Origin: Desulfobacterales bacterium | GTDB lineage: Bacteria; Desulfobacterota; Desulfobacteria; Desulfobacterales; JAHEIW01 | DNA length: 8,127 bases | Direction: 5' to 3' | Assembly (NCBI GenBank): GCA_030145015.1 | Contig: JAQYWI010000222.1 | Span: 1-8,127, forward strand | Shown: positions 1 to 5,580 of the stretch, piece by piece | Layout: each line of letters begins with the position of its first letter | Position numbering within the stretch: the stretch's first letter is position 1 | Notes under the pieces: model-generated | What the model saw: the letters and a program-made list of their open reading frames with translations, nothing else | What the model was told of the DNA's origin: nothing | The model's database searches: none | Program-made: the position numbers and the translations under genes

Positions 1-2
1 GA

Positions 3-284
3 AAACCCACCCACCCCGGTGAAATCTTGCGAGAGGATATTATCAAGCCGCTCGGTCTAACGGTGACTGAAACCGCAAAGCGCCTGGGTGTTACACGAAA
101 GACCCTTTCGGCACTGGTTAACTGTAAAGCATCGATGAGCCCGAAAATGGCGGTAAGAGTCGCTAAGGCAACCAAAACTTCTCCTGAAAGCTGGTTGTAC
201 ATGCAGGCCAAATTAGATCTGTGGCTTGCAGAGCAAAAGCCGCCAAAGGTTCAAGAGTTGGGCAATATCGCTCTTAGTTCTTAG
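3..284 (+). CDS. higA: HigA-family antitoxin (XRE-type HTH), 5' end outside window
   Basis: This is the antidote of a HigBA-type toxin-antitoxin module, a small DNA-binding protein that neutralises an mRNA-cleaving toxin and represses its own operon. The frame is open to the left edge and reads KPTHPGEIL before RED, which is the conserved HigA N-terminus (the 'HPGE' motif). The TTG at 27 is therefore an internal Leu codon, and the true start lies a few codons before the window. The helix-turn-helix follows: LTVTETAKRLGV, then TRKTLSALVN, then the typical SPESWLYMQAKLDLW end of the domain. It stops at TAG 282-284, a usual HigA length of about 95-100 residues. The higB toxin gene normally precedes higA, so it should lie just left of the window. 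Family assignment is strong; pairing with a toxin is inferred. Confidence 0.88.
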   Translation, partial: KPTHPGEILREDIIKPLGLTVTETAKRLGVTRKTLSALVNCKASMSPKMAVRVAKATKTSPESWLYMQAKLDLWLAEQKPPKVQELGNIALSS

Positions 285-344
285 CAAGAAAGCCGGGAGG
301 CTGAAAGGCTGAAAGCTGTCCGCAGAACACGCTGAGATTGAGGA

Positions 345-514
345 TTTTTTTAGGACACACATGAACACAGATAAACACAGATTTTAAGGGCACAAAAATT
401 AAGCGTTTTGGCAATTAAAAAAACAATCTGTGAAAATCTGTGCCTGCCCTATGGAATTTCGCTTTGCGAACCTCCTCGGGGGGATTCCATTGCGGCAGAT
501 CCGTGTCCTATTAA
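345..514. repeat. Composite inverted repeat with inner hairpin
   Basis: The left arm (345-385) reads TTAGGACACACATGAACACA followed by a second copy of the AACACAGAT unit. Its reverse complement is matched by AATCTGTGAAAATCTGTG at 425-442, continued by CAGATCCGTGTCCTATTAA at 496-514. The right arm is thus split by a 53-base segment (443-495). That segment forms its own hairpin: ATGGAAT (451-457) pairs with ATTCCAT (484-490), and TTCGC-TTT-GCGAA (458-470) lies inside. It resembles the 'ACACAGAT/ATCTGTG' intergenic repeats scattered in many environmental bacterial genomes, recalled from general knowledge and not searched. A mobile or MITE-like origin is inferred. Confidence 0.6.
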
Positions 515-564
515 GACGTTTTGGGCTCACAATAAGAGCGGTAACTCGCTTGGGCGCAGACATG

Positions 565-629
565 TCGTTTTCCGGCCTGAGTCGTCCTTCTGCAGGTCTG
601 AATCGTCGTTTTGCGGCTTGAACCGTCAG
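565..629. repeat. Degenerate 20-21 bp tandem repeat, about three copies
   Basis: Three successive units begin TCGT and end in a TGA-type triplet: 565-581, 582-602 (TCGTCCTTCTGCAGGTCTGAA is the longest) and 603-622, with a partial fourth unit to 629. They share TCGT, a pyrimidine-rich middle, a GC-rich patch and a (T/C)TGA(A/G) end. This could be a relic minisatellite or a cluster of protein-binding sites upstream of the operon; the sequence does not decide between these. Confidence 0.35.
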
Positions 630-821
630 ATCCTTTATTTTTTATATACGCAGCCCTTGCGCCGGGGAAATGGCATCCATCGTGTTTTTATCGTATCGGC
701 GAACAGGAATCTGTGTAATTATTTGAAAATAAATGAATTTCTATATAGCTGTTCCGCGACACATTTGTTGTTGGATAGATATTAATCTGGAAGCATGGAT
801 AAAAAACATAGGTCTATTCGT

Positions 822-827
822 TATAAT
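822..827 (+). promoter_or_regulatory. Candidate -10 box for the methyltransferase operon
   Basis: A perfect TATAAT lies 23 bases before the ATG at 851, which would place transcription start near 834 and leave a leader of under 20 bases. No good -35 box is seen 16-18 bases upstream, where the DNA reads as A-rich sequence. It may be a weak or activator-dependent promoter, or a chance match in AT-rich DNA. Confidence 0.4.
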
Positions 828-850
828 ATAGGGGCTATCAAATTATTGAA

Positions 851-1516
851 ATGGATAAAAGATCTGTCCCAACCCGCGGCAGAACCTTAGATTATGCTGC
901 ACCTGTTTATGATTTTTTTGAGCCGATCTTATTGCTCGGCAAACAGGCGGAATATGATCGGCAAATTGTATCGCTGCTTGGGCTTCATAAAACAGATCGG
1001 ATTCTCGATCTGGGTTGCGGCACCGGGGTGCTCACCCGCATGATCGCCGATCAGCTGGATACCGAATCCGGTGGGGTCTCTATTGGCATCGATGCGGCGG
1101 CCAGAATGATTCAGGTGGCCAGAAAAAAGCGGGAGAATGAGGCCTGTCGTTTTGAGGTGGCAGCCGCCGAGGATCTGCCGTATGACGATGGCGCTTTCGA
1201 TGCAGTGGTGTCCAGTCTTTTTTTCCATCATATTGATTTTGACTTAAAAGTCAAAGCCCTGGCCGAAGCCTGGCGCGTGCTGCGCCCGCAGGGAAAACTG
1301 GTCATCGCCGATATGCACATCCCCACCTCCCGGATGGGGGCACTGGTATCCCATGTCTCGCGGTGGTTCTTTATGCAACCCCAGATCGGTGAAAACATCA
1401 GGGGTGTTTTGCCCGCGCTGATTCAAAACGCGGGTTTTGAACCTCCTGAAAACGTACGTACTTACTTTGGATATATCGCCTTGTTTTTTAGTCGAAAGTC
1501 TATAAAGGTGGCGTAA
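851..1516 (+). CDS. Class I SAM-dependent methyltransferase (UbiE/MenG-like)
   Basis: This is a 221-residue Rossmann-fold methyltransferase that transfers a methyl group from S-adenosylmethionine. The N-terminus DYAAPVYDFFEP (14-25) matches the lid region of UbiE/MenG and related enzymes. Motif I is LDLGCGTG (52-59), the acidic end of strand 2 is in GIDAAARM (79-86), the next motif is AEDLPYDDGAFDAV (106-119), and LRPQGKL (144-150) is the usual post-motif loop. There is no signal peptide, so it acts in the cytoplasm. The ATG at 851 is the only start before an in-frame stop, although no clear Shine-Dalgarno precedes it. It overlaps the next start by one base (TAATG), so it is translationally coupled to an isoprenoid synthase. 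An isoprenoid, quinone or lipid substrate is therefore plausible but inferred. It is shorter than typical UbiE and its exact substrate is unknown. Confidence 0.88.
   Translation: MDKRSVPTRGRTLDYAAPVYDFFEPILLLGKQAEYDRQIVSLLGLHKTDRILDLGCGTGVLTRMIADQLDTESGGVSIGIDAAARMIQVARKKRENEACRFEVAAAEDLPYDDGAFDAVVSSLFFHHIDFDLKVKALAEAWRVLRPQGKLVIADMHIPTSRMGALVSHVSRWFFMQPQIGENIRGVLPALIQNAGFEPPENVRTYFGYIALFFSRKSIKVA
1504..1510 (+). promoter_or_regulatory. Ribosome binding site for the isoprenoid synthase
   Basis: AAAGGTG lies five bases before the ATG at 1516 and inside the end of the methyltransferase gene. It supports this start, and it means the downstream gene can be translated directly as well as by coupling. 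Confidence 0.55.
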
Positions 1517-2547
1517 TGGAAACCATTGAACAAGTTGAAACCATCAGGCTGCCTGTCGTCAATGATCAACGCATCAATCCGTTGGCCCGGCTGGAAGATG
1601 AGCTGTCAGCCGCACTTTCCATATACTGGCGCACGGCAGCGCGCATTTTGCAGGCAAGCGGCGTCAAGCTGTTGGATCCGCCGGATGGATATTTTTCTCT
1701 CGAGAATAATTTTTTTTCTGCGCTATTTTTGTATTCTTATCACCGCGTCGGTATAGCCAGATCGCGGCGAATCACCTACGCCGCTGTAAACCAGTGCCTG
1801 CGGGGCATGGTGACCGGTTGTGATAATATTTTGGACGATGAATACAAAAAGACACTTGAAACCGACCTGCCTCAACAGGGCGTGCGTTTCCGATCGGTTG
1901 TGGATATCATGGTCTCCGACCGGGTACTTTTTGAAATTCTTCTGGACGAGTTTAAAAATGATAAAATAAACGATGCTGATCTCTTAAATGCCAGCGACGC
2001 CGCATTACACGCCCTGATCCGGAGCGGTGCCCAGGAGGCTTCCGAGGAAAATGGCATTTTAAATATACTCACCCCCCGGCAGGTGCTGGCGTCGGTCCAT
2101 CACTTCAAAACCGGGTTGCTGTTTCAATGCCCCTGGGCAATACCCCGGGTTATTGAAGGCCGCGGCAAAGAAGAGGTCAATTTTATTTTGGAGGCGCTTT
2201 ATCAAATCGGCATGGGCTGCCAGATTATGGACGATATAGTTGACCTGGCCAGCGATCTGCAACGCCAACGTCACAACTTTGTGGCGTCTGTGATTTACCA
2301 TGAATTCGATTCGAACCACTGGAAGCGGCTGAATTCGTATAAATCATCGAATCCAGGAGACAAACAAGAGACGGATTTGGTTTTAAAATTCCCCAAAGCG
2401 CTATCAATAGCCAAAAAAGCAGCCTATAAATTTCTTGAGGAAGGTCTCGGCGGTCTTTTGGAACCCGATCACCAATTTTTTGTTGAACCGGCCATATCGT
2501 TTCTTTCGAAAAGAATCAGCACAGATCGGTTCACGGCCCATATTTAA
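1516..2547 (+). CDS. Divergent class I isoprenoid (polyprenyl diphosphate) synthase-like protein
   Basis: This 343-residue all-helical protein belongs to the trans-isoprenyl diphosphate synthase superfamily, whose members condense or rearrange allylic diphosphates using Mg2+ held by two Asp-rich motifs. The second motif is intact: QIMDDIVD (236-243). The first reads CDNILDDE (102-109), so the canonical DDxxD has become DNxxD. The HFKTGLLF segment (196-203) corresponds to the family's Lys-Thr motif. The N-terminal GGKR(L/I)RP motif that binds isopentenyl diphosphate in chain-elongating enzymes is not visible, and the basic LRRGKPT-like stretch after the first motif is also absent. It may act as a terpene-synthase-like or otherwise altered enzyme and not as a normal elongase. 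It has no signal peptide. It is coupled to a methyltransferase upstream and an ABC exporter two bases downstream. Fold assignment is strong; the product is unknown. Confidence 0.82.
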   Translation: METIEQVETIRLPVVNDQRINPLARLEDELSAALSIYWRTAARILQASGVKLLDPPDGYFSLENNFFSALFLYSYHRVGIARSRRITYAAVNQCLRGMVTGCDNILDDEYKKTLETDLPQQGVRFRSVVDIMVSDRVLFEILLDEFKNDKINDADLLNASDAALHALIRSGAQEASEENGILNILTPRQVLASVHHFKTGLLFQCPWAIPRVIEGRGKEEVNFILEALYQIGMGCQIMDDIVDLASDLQRQRHNFVASVIYHEFDSNHWKRLNSYKSSNPGDKQETDLVLKFPKALSIAKKAAYKFLEEGLGGLLEPDHQFFVEPAISFLSKRISTDRFTAHI

Positions 2548-2549
2548 AC

Positions 2550-3722
2550 ATGAAATTTAATAATTTAACGTTCTGGGTCCGGACCGCTGCGCTGTTTCTT
2601 TTTCGATCCGGCCGATCCAGCGCAACTCTTTCGCTAATGGTAATTGCGGCCCTAGCGGCGCTGATTTTCCTTTCAGCCCTGGCAATGGGCGTAAATGATA
2701 CCATGATCCGAAATTCTGTCGGTCTTTACTCCGGACACATTTCCGGAGTTGCCTTACCATCCTCCATTCAACCACAAGATCTGCAATTAAACGGCACAAC
2801 CCGTGTTCTCAAGCGAATTGTAATTCCCGGTACGCTTTTGCACCGGAACCGTATCCAACCTGTCAGCATGATCGGTATTGATCCCAGTGCAGAAAAAAAG
2901 AACACGGCCATCTGGAAGAAGACCGTCGATGGCAGATATCCCCGAGACAATGAAAATGCGGTCTTTTTGAGCCAACAACTGGCCGAAAGACTGATGGTGC
3001 AGCCCGGCGGTATCCTGACGTTTCGGTCAGAACTCAGTGGTACCCTTACCGAGCTGACGGTTTCCGGAATCTACAAAACCGGCCTGGACGTATTTGACCG
3101 GGAACTTGCATTTTGTCCGTTTGAAGCCATGTCGCCAAAGGCGGACACCTGGTTTGCCGCGGTGTTTTTAGCTGAAGGACTTGATCCAGATGCCATCATT
3201 GCCGGGTATCATCGTACGTTGCCGGCAGGGCTTGAGTTTAAATCATGGAAGGAAATGATGCCGGATCTCGTGCAATTAATCGATTTGAATTACCTATCCA
3301 TGAGTATTGTGATGGTGCTGGTATTTGGCGTGGTTTCGGTTGGGATTGCATGCGCATTTGTCATTTTTATCTTAAAAAATTTGCGCGAATTCGGAATTAT
3401 GAAGGCCATGGGTGTAACCTCCCGGGAAATGACCCTTCTGATTCTCAGTGAAGTGCTTTTAATGAATCTGGCGGCCAGCGCTATTGGAATATTCGCCGGC
3501 GTGGCGGCTGTGAGTTTGGTGAGTCAGAACGGCATCGATCTCAGTGAATTTACTTCCTATAATCGTTATTTTACCGTATCCGGTATTATTTTTCCGCGGC
3601 TGACATTTTATTCTCTGGCTGTACCCCCGGCATTGGCGATTTTTTTCAGTATGGTTTCTGCCATATGGCCGGTTGTTCTGGTGTATCGTAAAAAAGCAGC
3701 CGATATCTTACGGATTGTTTAA
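2550..3722 (+). CDS. ABC transporter permease, FtsX/MacB/LolE type
   Basis: This 390-residue inner-membrane permease has the four-helix layout of the MacB/LolCE superfamily: one helix at about 25-47, a large periplasmic domain at about 50-245, and three C-terminal helices at about 250-275, 294-326 and 352-378. The cytoplasmic loop REFGIMKAMG (279-288) is the conserved coupling-helix region that contacts the ATPase. The family works by mechanotransmission, extracting or expelling lipoproteins, peptides or lipids from the outer face of the inner membrane. Its ATG follows the previous stop by two bases and has no clear ribosome binding site, which implies translational coupling. The ATPase gene starts four bases after its stop. 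With a synthase and methyltransferase upstream, a lipid-like cargo is possible, but this is inference. The periplasmic domain is divergent and I cannot name an ortholog. Confidence 0.88.
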   Translation: MKFNNLTFWVRTAALFLFRSGRSSATLSLMVIAALAALIFLSALAMGVNDTMIRNSVGLYSGHISGVALPSSIQPQDLQLNGTTRVLKRIVIPGTLLHRNRIQPVSMIGIDPSAEKKNTAIWKKTVDGRYPRDNENAVFLSQQLAERLMVQPGGILTFRSELSGTLTELTVSGIYKTGLDVFDRELAFCPFEAMSPKADTWFAAVFLAEGLDPDAIIAGYHRTLPAGLEFKSWKEMMPDLVQLIDLNYLSMSIVMVLVFGVVSVGIACAFVIFILKNLREFGIMKAMGVTSREMTLLILSEVLLMNLAASAIGIFAGVAAVSLVSQNGIDLSEFTSYNRYFTVSGIIFPRLTFYSLAVPPALAIFFSMVSAIWPVVLVYRKKAADILRIV

Positions 3723-3726
3723 TCTC

Positions 3727-4401
3727 ATGGTTCAACTTGAGGGCGTCCATAAGTCGTTTCGATCCGGCAGGGGGTTTGTGAATGCCTTAAAAGATGTTTC
3801 TTTTGTGGTGGAAAAGGGGAGTACGGCAGCCGTTGTGGGCAAATCCGGCTCCGGCAAAAGCACCCTGTTGAATTGTATCGGGGGACTTGAACGCCCTGAT
3901 AAAGGCGGAATAAATTGTTTCGAACGAAATATCCTTGCGCTTTCGGCCAGAGCGCTCAGCGAGTTTCAGCGTCAACGCGTGGGGTTTATTTTCCAGCATG
4001 GTAATCTGCTGTCTTATCTCTCCGTGTCTGAAAATATCGCTTTCCCGCTAACGCTGAATGGTATTGCCGCAAAAGAAAGGACTGAACGGGTTAAGGTGCT
4101 GCTGGAAAAAATTGATCTTAGTGGAGCCGAGAAAGCAATGCCGCATGAACTTTCCGGAGGAGAGATTCAACGCGTATCTGCTGCCAGAGCGCTAGCCCAT
4201 TCACCCCGGTTGCTGCTGGCTGATGAGCCTACGGCGAGTCTGGATTCCGAAACGGCAAAGAATTTAATCAGTCTCATGTTTGGGATCGGTAAAGAGCAGG
4301 ATTGTACCATGATTATTTCGACCCATGACCCGGAGATATGTGATTTGGCGGATAAAACAATTTATTTGAGAGATGGAAAGAGGCTAAATCAGGCACTATG
4401 A
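3727..4401 (+). CDS. ABC transporter ATP-binding protein, LolD/MacB type
   Basis: This is the 224-residue nucleotide-binding subunit for the permease upstream. All key motifs are present: Walker A GKSGSGKST (38-46), Q-loop Gln90 in IFQHGNLL, signature LSGGEIQR (142-149), Walker B LLLADEP (162-168) and the switch His200 in STHD. The family homodimerises and pairs with FtsX/MacB/LolCE-type permeases. The frame is open further upstream, but the ATG at 3727 gives the standard MVQLEGVHKSF start and lies four bases after the permease stop. The earlier in-frame ATG at 3673 would overlap the permease's last residues and is less likely. Its last bases overlap the cytochrome gene start (ATGA at 4398-4401), so the two are translationally coupled. 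The motifs predict an active ATPase. Confidence 0.93.
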   Translation: MVQLEGVHKSFRSGRGFVNALKDVSFVVEKGSTAAVVGKSGSGKSTLLNCIGGLERPDKGGINCFERNILALSARALSEFQRQRVGFIFQHGNLLSYLSVSENIAFPLTLNGIAAKERTERVKVLLEKIDLSGAEKAMPHELSGGEIQRVSAARALAHSPRLLLADEPTASLDSETAKNLISLMFGIGKEQDCTMIISTHDPEICDLADKTIYLRDGKRLNQAL

Positions 4402-4667
4402 AAAATTCTATCTTTTTTAAAATAGTTGTTATGCTTCTTATCTTAATAAGTTTTTCCGGATGCGCGTATCGATATTATCTGGGAATGCACGGGCCTTCGA
4501 TCAAAGCGTTTCCGGACGTGCATGAAGGTAACACCGAAGATCATGAGTGTCTTGAATGCCACCATCCGAACAAAGACCCCGAAGGTCCCGCTACCACCCA
4601 CTCTAACTTTAGCGGGTGTCTAAAATGTCACAACGATGATCTTAAGAGAGAAGGGGTCAAACCTTGA
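4398..4667 (+). CDS. Small diheme c-type cytochrome lipoprotein
   Basis: This 89-residue protein has a lipoprotein signal peptide: a basic start, a hydrophobic stretch (about 5-19) and a lipobox FSGC with the acylated Cys at 22. Two heme-c attachment motifs follow, CLECH (51-55) and CLKCH (74-78), each closing with the axial His. Extra His residues at 31, 42, 49, 56 and 68 could supply the distal ligands, so bis-His hemes are likely. It should be exported by Sec, lipidated, and heme-loaded in the periplasm. Its likely role is electron transfer, with the partner unknown. It is the last gene of the operon, overlaps the ATPase stop by four bases and has AGG (4391-4393) just ahead of the ATG. A cytochrome co-translated with an ABC exporter and an isoprenoid synthase is unusual and suggests a redox step on the exported or membrane-bound product. 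Confidence 0.88.
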   Translation: MKNSIFFKIVVMLLILISFSGCAYRYYLGMHGPSIKAFPDVHEGNTEDHECLECHHPNKDPEGPATTHSNFSGCLKCHNDDLKREGVKP

Positions 4668-4785
4668 AACCTTGAATTGTGAATAAAGACGAATGCGTTA
4701 ATTTATCATCGAAAATCTGGTACTTTGGAATAGATCAAAGATAAGCGGTTCGGGCTGGTAATCATGTGGTGGAATAATGGAATTT

Positions 4786-4887
4786 AGGAGCAATAGAAAA
4801 ATGGAAACACTTTCACAATCCGTTTCGCTTGAAGCGCACGGTCCGCAAGCCTTTCAGGAACGGATATCATCACAAACGAGATCATAG
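4786..4887 (+). pseudogene. Possible short gene or truncated gene start (28 codons)
   Basis: A good Shine-Dalgarno (AGGAG, 4786-4790) lies ten bases before the ATG at 4801. The frame begins METLSQSVSLEAHGPQAF and stops at TAG 4885-4887. The start looks like the N-terminus of a real protein, yet it runs into the end of the oppositely oriented Fic remnant (overlap 4854-4887). It may be the surviving start of a gene cut off when the remnant arrived, or a small unrecognised protein. I do not recognise the sequence. Confidence 0.25.
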
Positions 4888-5258
4888 CTGGCACTCCGAC
4901 CTTTACCCGGGTTTGGTCGCAGAATGCCCTTTGTCAACAGGTCGGCTAACTCACGCTGGGCGGTAGCCCGACTGATGTGCGTCATACCGGCGTATTTGCG
5001 ATTGGTCAGTCCGCCCTCAAAACCGCCCGGTCCAGCCTCTATTAGCCTATTGATTGCCTTACGCTGCCGATCGTTAAGGTCTGTTTGAACATGACGTTTC
5101 CAAAAGCGAGCCTTTTGAATTATGTTGGATAAAAGGTCTTTAGAGCGCAGAATTGCCCGGGACATGCACTCCAGGAACCATTGCAGCCATTCAGTAATAT
5201 CGACATTTCCATTGTTGGTGTGTTTGAGAACTTCGTAATAAACCTCTCTTTCCGCCAT
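4854..5258 (-). pseudogene. Fic-family protein remnant, C-terminal part only
   Basis: The 134-codon frame matches the last third of bacterial Fic/DOC-type AMP-transferase proteins that carry a C-terminal winged helix. It starts MAEREVYYEVLKHTNNGNVD, continues ITEWLQWFLECMSRAI (helix after the Fic core), then has a winged-helix part from LNDRQRKAINRLIEAG to the end (about 62-134) with SRATAQRELADLLTKGIL as recognition helix and wing. Full members are about 350-380 residues. The catalytic HPFxDGNGR loop and everything before it are missing. Homology seems to run a few codons past the ATG (QI before MAERE) and then meets an in-frame stop at 5274-5276. There is no ribosome binding site. It is most likely a 5'-truncated pseudogene, though a free winged-helix protein cannot be excluded. 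Its presence suggests past gene transfer and decay. Confidence 0.72.
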
Positions 5259-5276
5259 GATCTGGCAGGGGCTTCA

Positions 5277-5580
5277 TTTTTTTATTCACTAAGTCCTTGC
5301 ACCGGGAGGGTGCCTGGTATAAAATTTAGATATCCTGATTTATGCGGGAAAATGGTCTAGAACCTATCTCAAAAATAGTGGATCAGGGTTCAGGGCAAGG
5401 CGTCCAGCGAATTGAAAACGGAGCGTACACGCAGTACGTGAGTATTGCAATTCGCGGGACAACGCAGCCCTGGGCACTTAGACGCATTTGTGAGATAGGT
5501 TCTAAGGATCCAGCACCGCATTCTCAGTAAAACAAGCATTCAATTTTTTTTCCTTTCCGGTTTACCGGTTTTTAAGCAAG
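5277..5580. other. Spacer between the Fic remnant and the HTH-GspC gene
   Basis: This stretch holds no gene. It has a weak GCACC/GGTGC hairpin (5299-5313), an AT-rich patch TATAAAAT (5318-5325), the MITE-like element (5359-5503), and a small CCGGT/ACCGG hairpin followed by T5 (about 5555-5573) just before the next gene. A short frame at 5342-5530 is only a translation of the MITE. No clear promoter for the downstream gene is seen. Confidence 0.6.
5359..5503. mobile_element. 145-bp MITE-like element with 18-bp terminal inverted repeats
   Basis: The left end AGAACCTATCTCAAAAAT (5359-5376) and the right end ATTTGTGAGATAGGTTCT (5486-5503) are inverted repeats matching at 17 of 18 positions. Inside is a second, longer imperfect palindrome: 5391-5414 pairs with 5448-5472, including GCGAATTG with CAATTCGC, and a CGTAC/GTACG stem lies at the centre (5424-5438). 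There is no room for a transposase, so it would be non-autonomous and moved by an enzyme encoded elsewhere. TA occurs at both borders (5358-5359 and 5503-5504), consistent with a 2-bp target duplication, but this overlaps the repeat ends and is ambiguous. It sits 77 bases before the HTH-GspC gene. The transposon family is not determined. Confidence 0.75.

Larger units (their letters stand above)
285..850. other. Gene-free spacer carrying repeats and a candidate promoter
   Basis: No convincing gene is seen in these 566 bases. Just after higA there is a short direct duplication of GCTGAAAG (about 300-316). A composite inverted repeat fills 345-514, a degenerate 20-21 bp tandem repeat fills 565-629, and the rest to 850 is AT-rich leader DNA for the methyltransferase operon. 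An open frame across 408-785 starts at TTG, has no ribosome binding site and is largely a translation of the repeat, so it is not called as a gene. Confidence 0.7.

Noticed and set aside
27..29. TTG as the start codon of the HigA gene
   Set aside because: The frame continues upstream to the window edge with the conserved HPGE residues, so this codon is an internal Leu and the true start is outside.
345..629. CRISPR array suggested by repeated ACACAGAT and TCGT units
   Set aside because: The units are too short and irregular, are not separated by uniform unique spacers, and no cas gene is present.
408..785. 125-codon plus-strand frame in the spacer after higA
   Set aside because: It starts at TTG without a ribosome binding site, covers the inverted and tandem repeats, and its translation looks like no protein family.
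3673..3726. Longer N-terminus for the ABC ATPase
   Set aside because: It would overlap the permease's last codons and add 18 residues before the standard MVQLEGVHKSF beginning. The ATG at 3727 fits the family and the operon spacing.
5342..5530. 62-codon plus-strand frame upstream of the HTH-GspC gene
   Set aside because: It is almost entirely the MITE-like element translated and has no independent coding signal.
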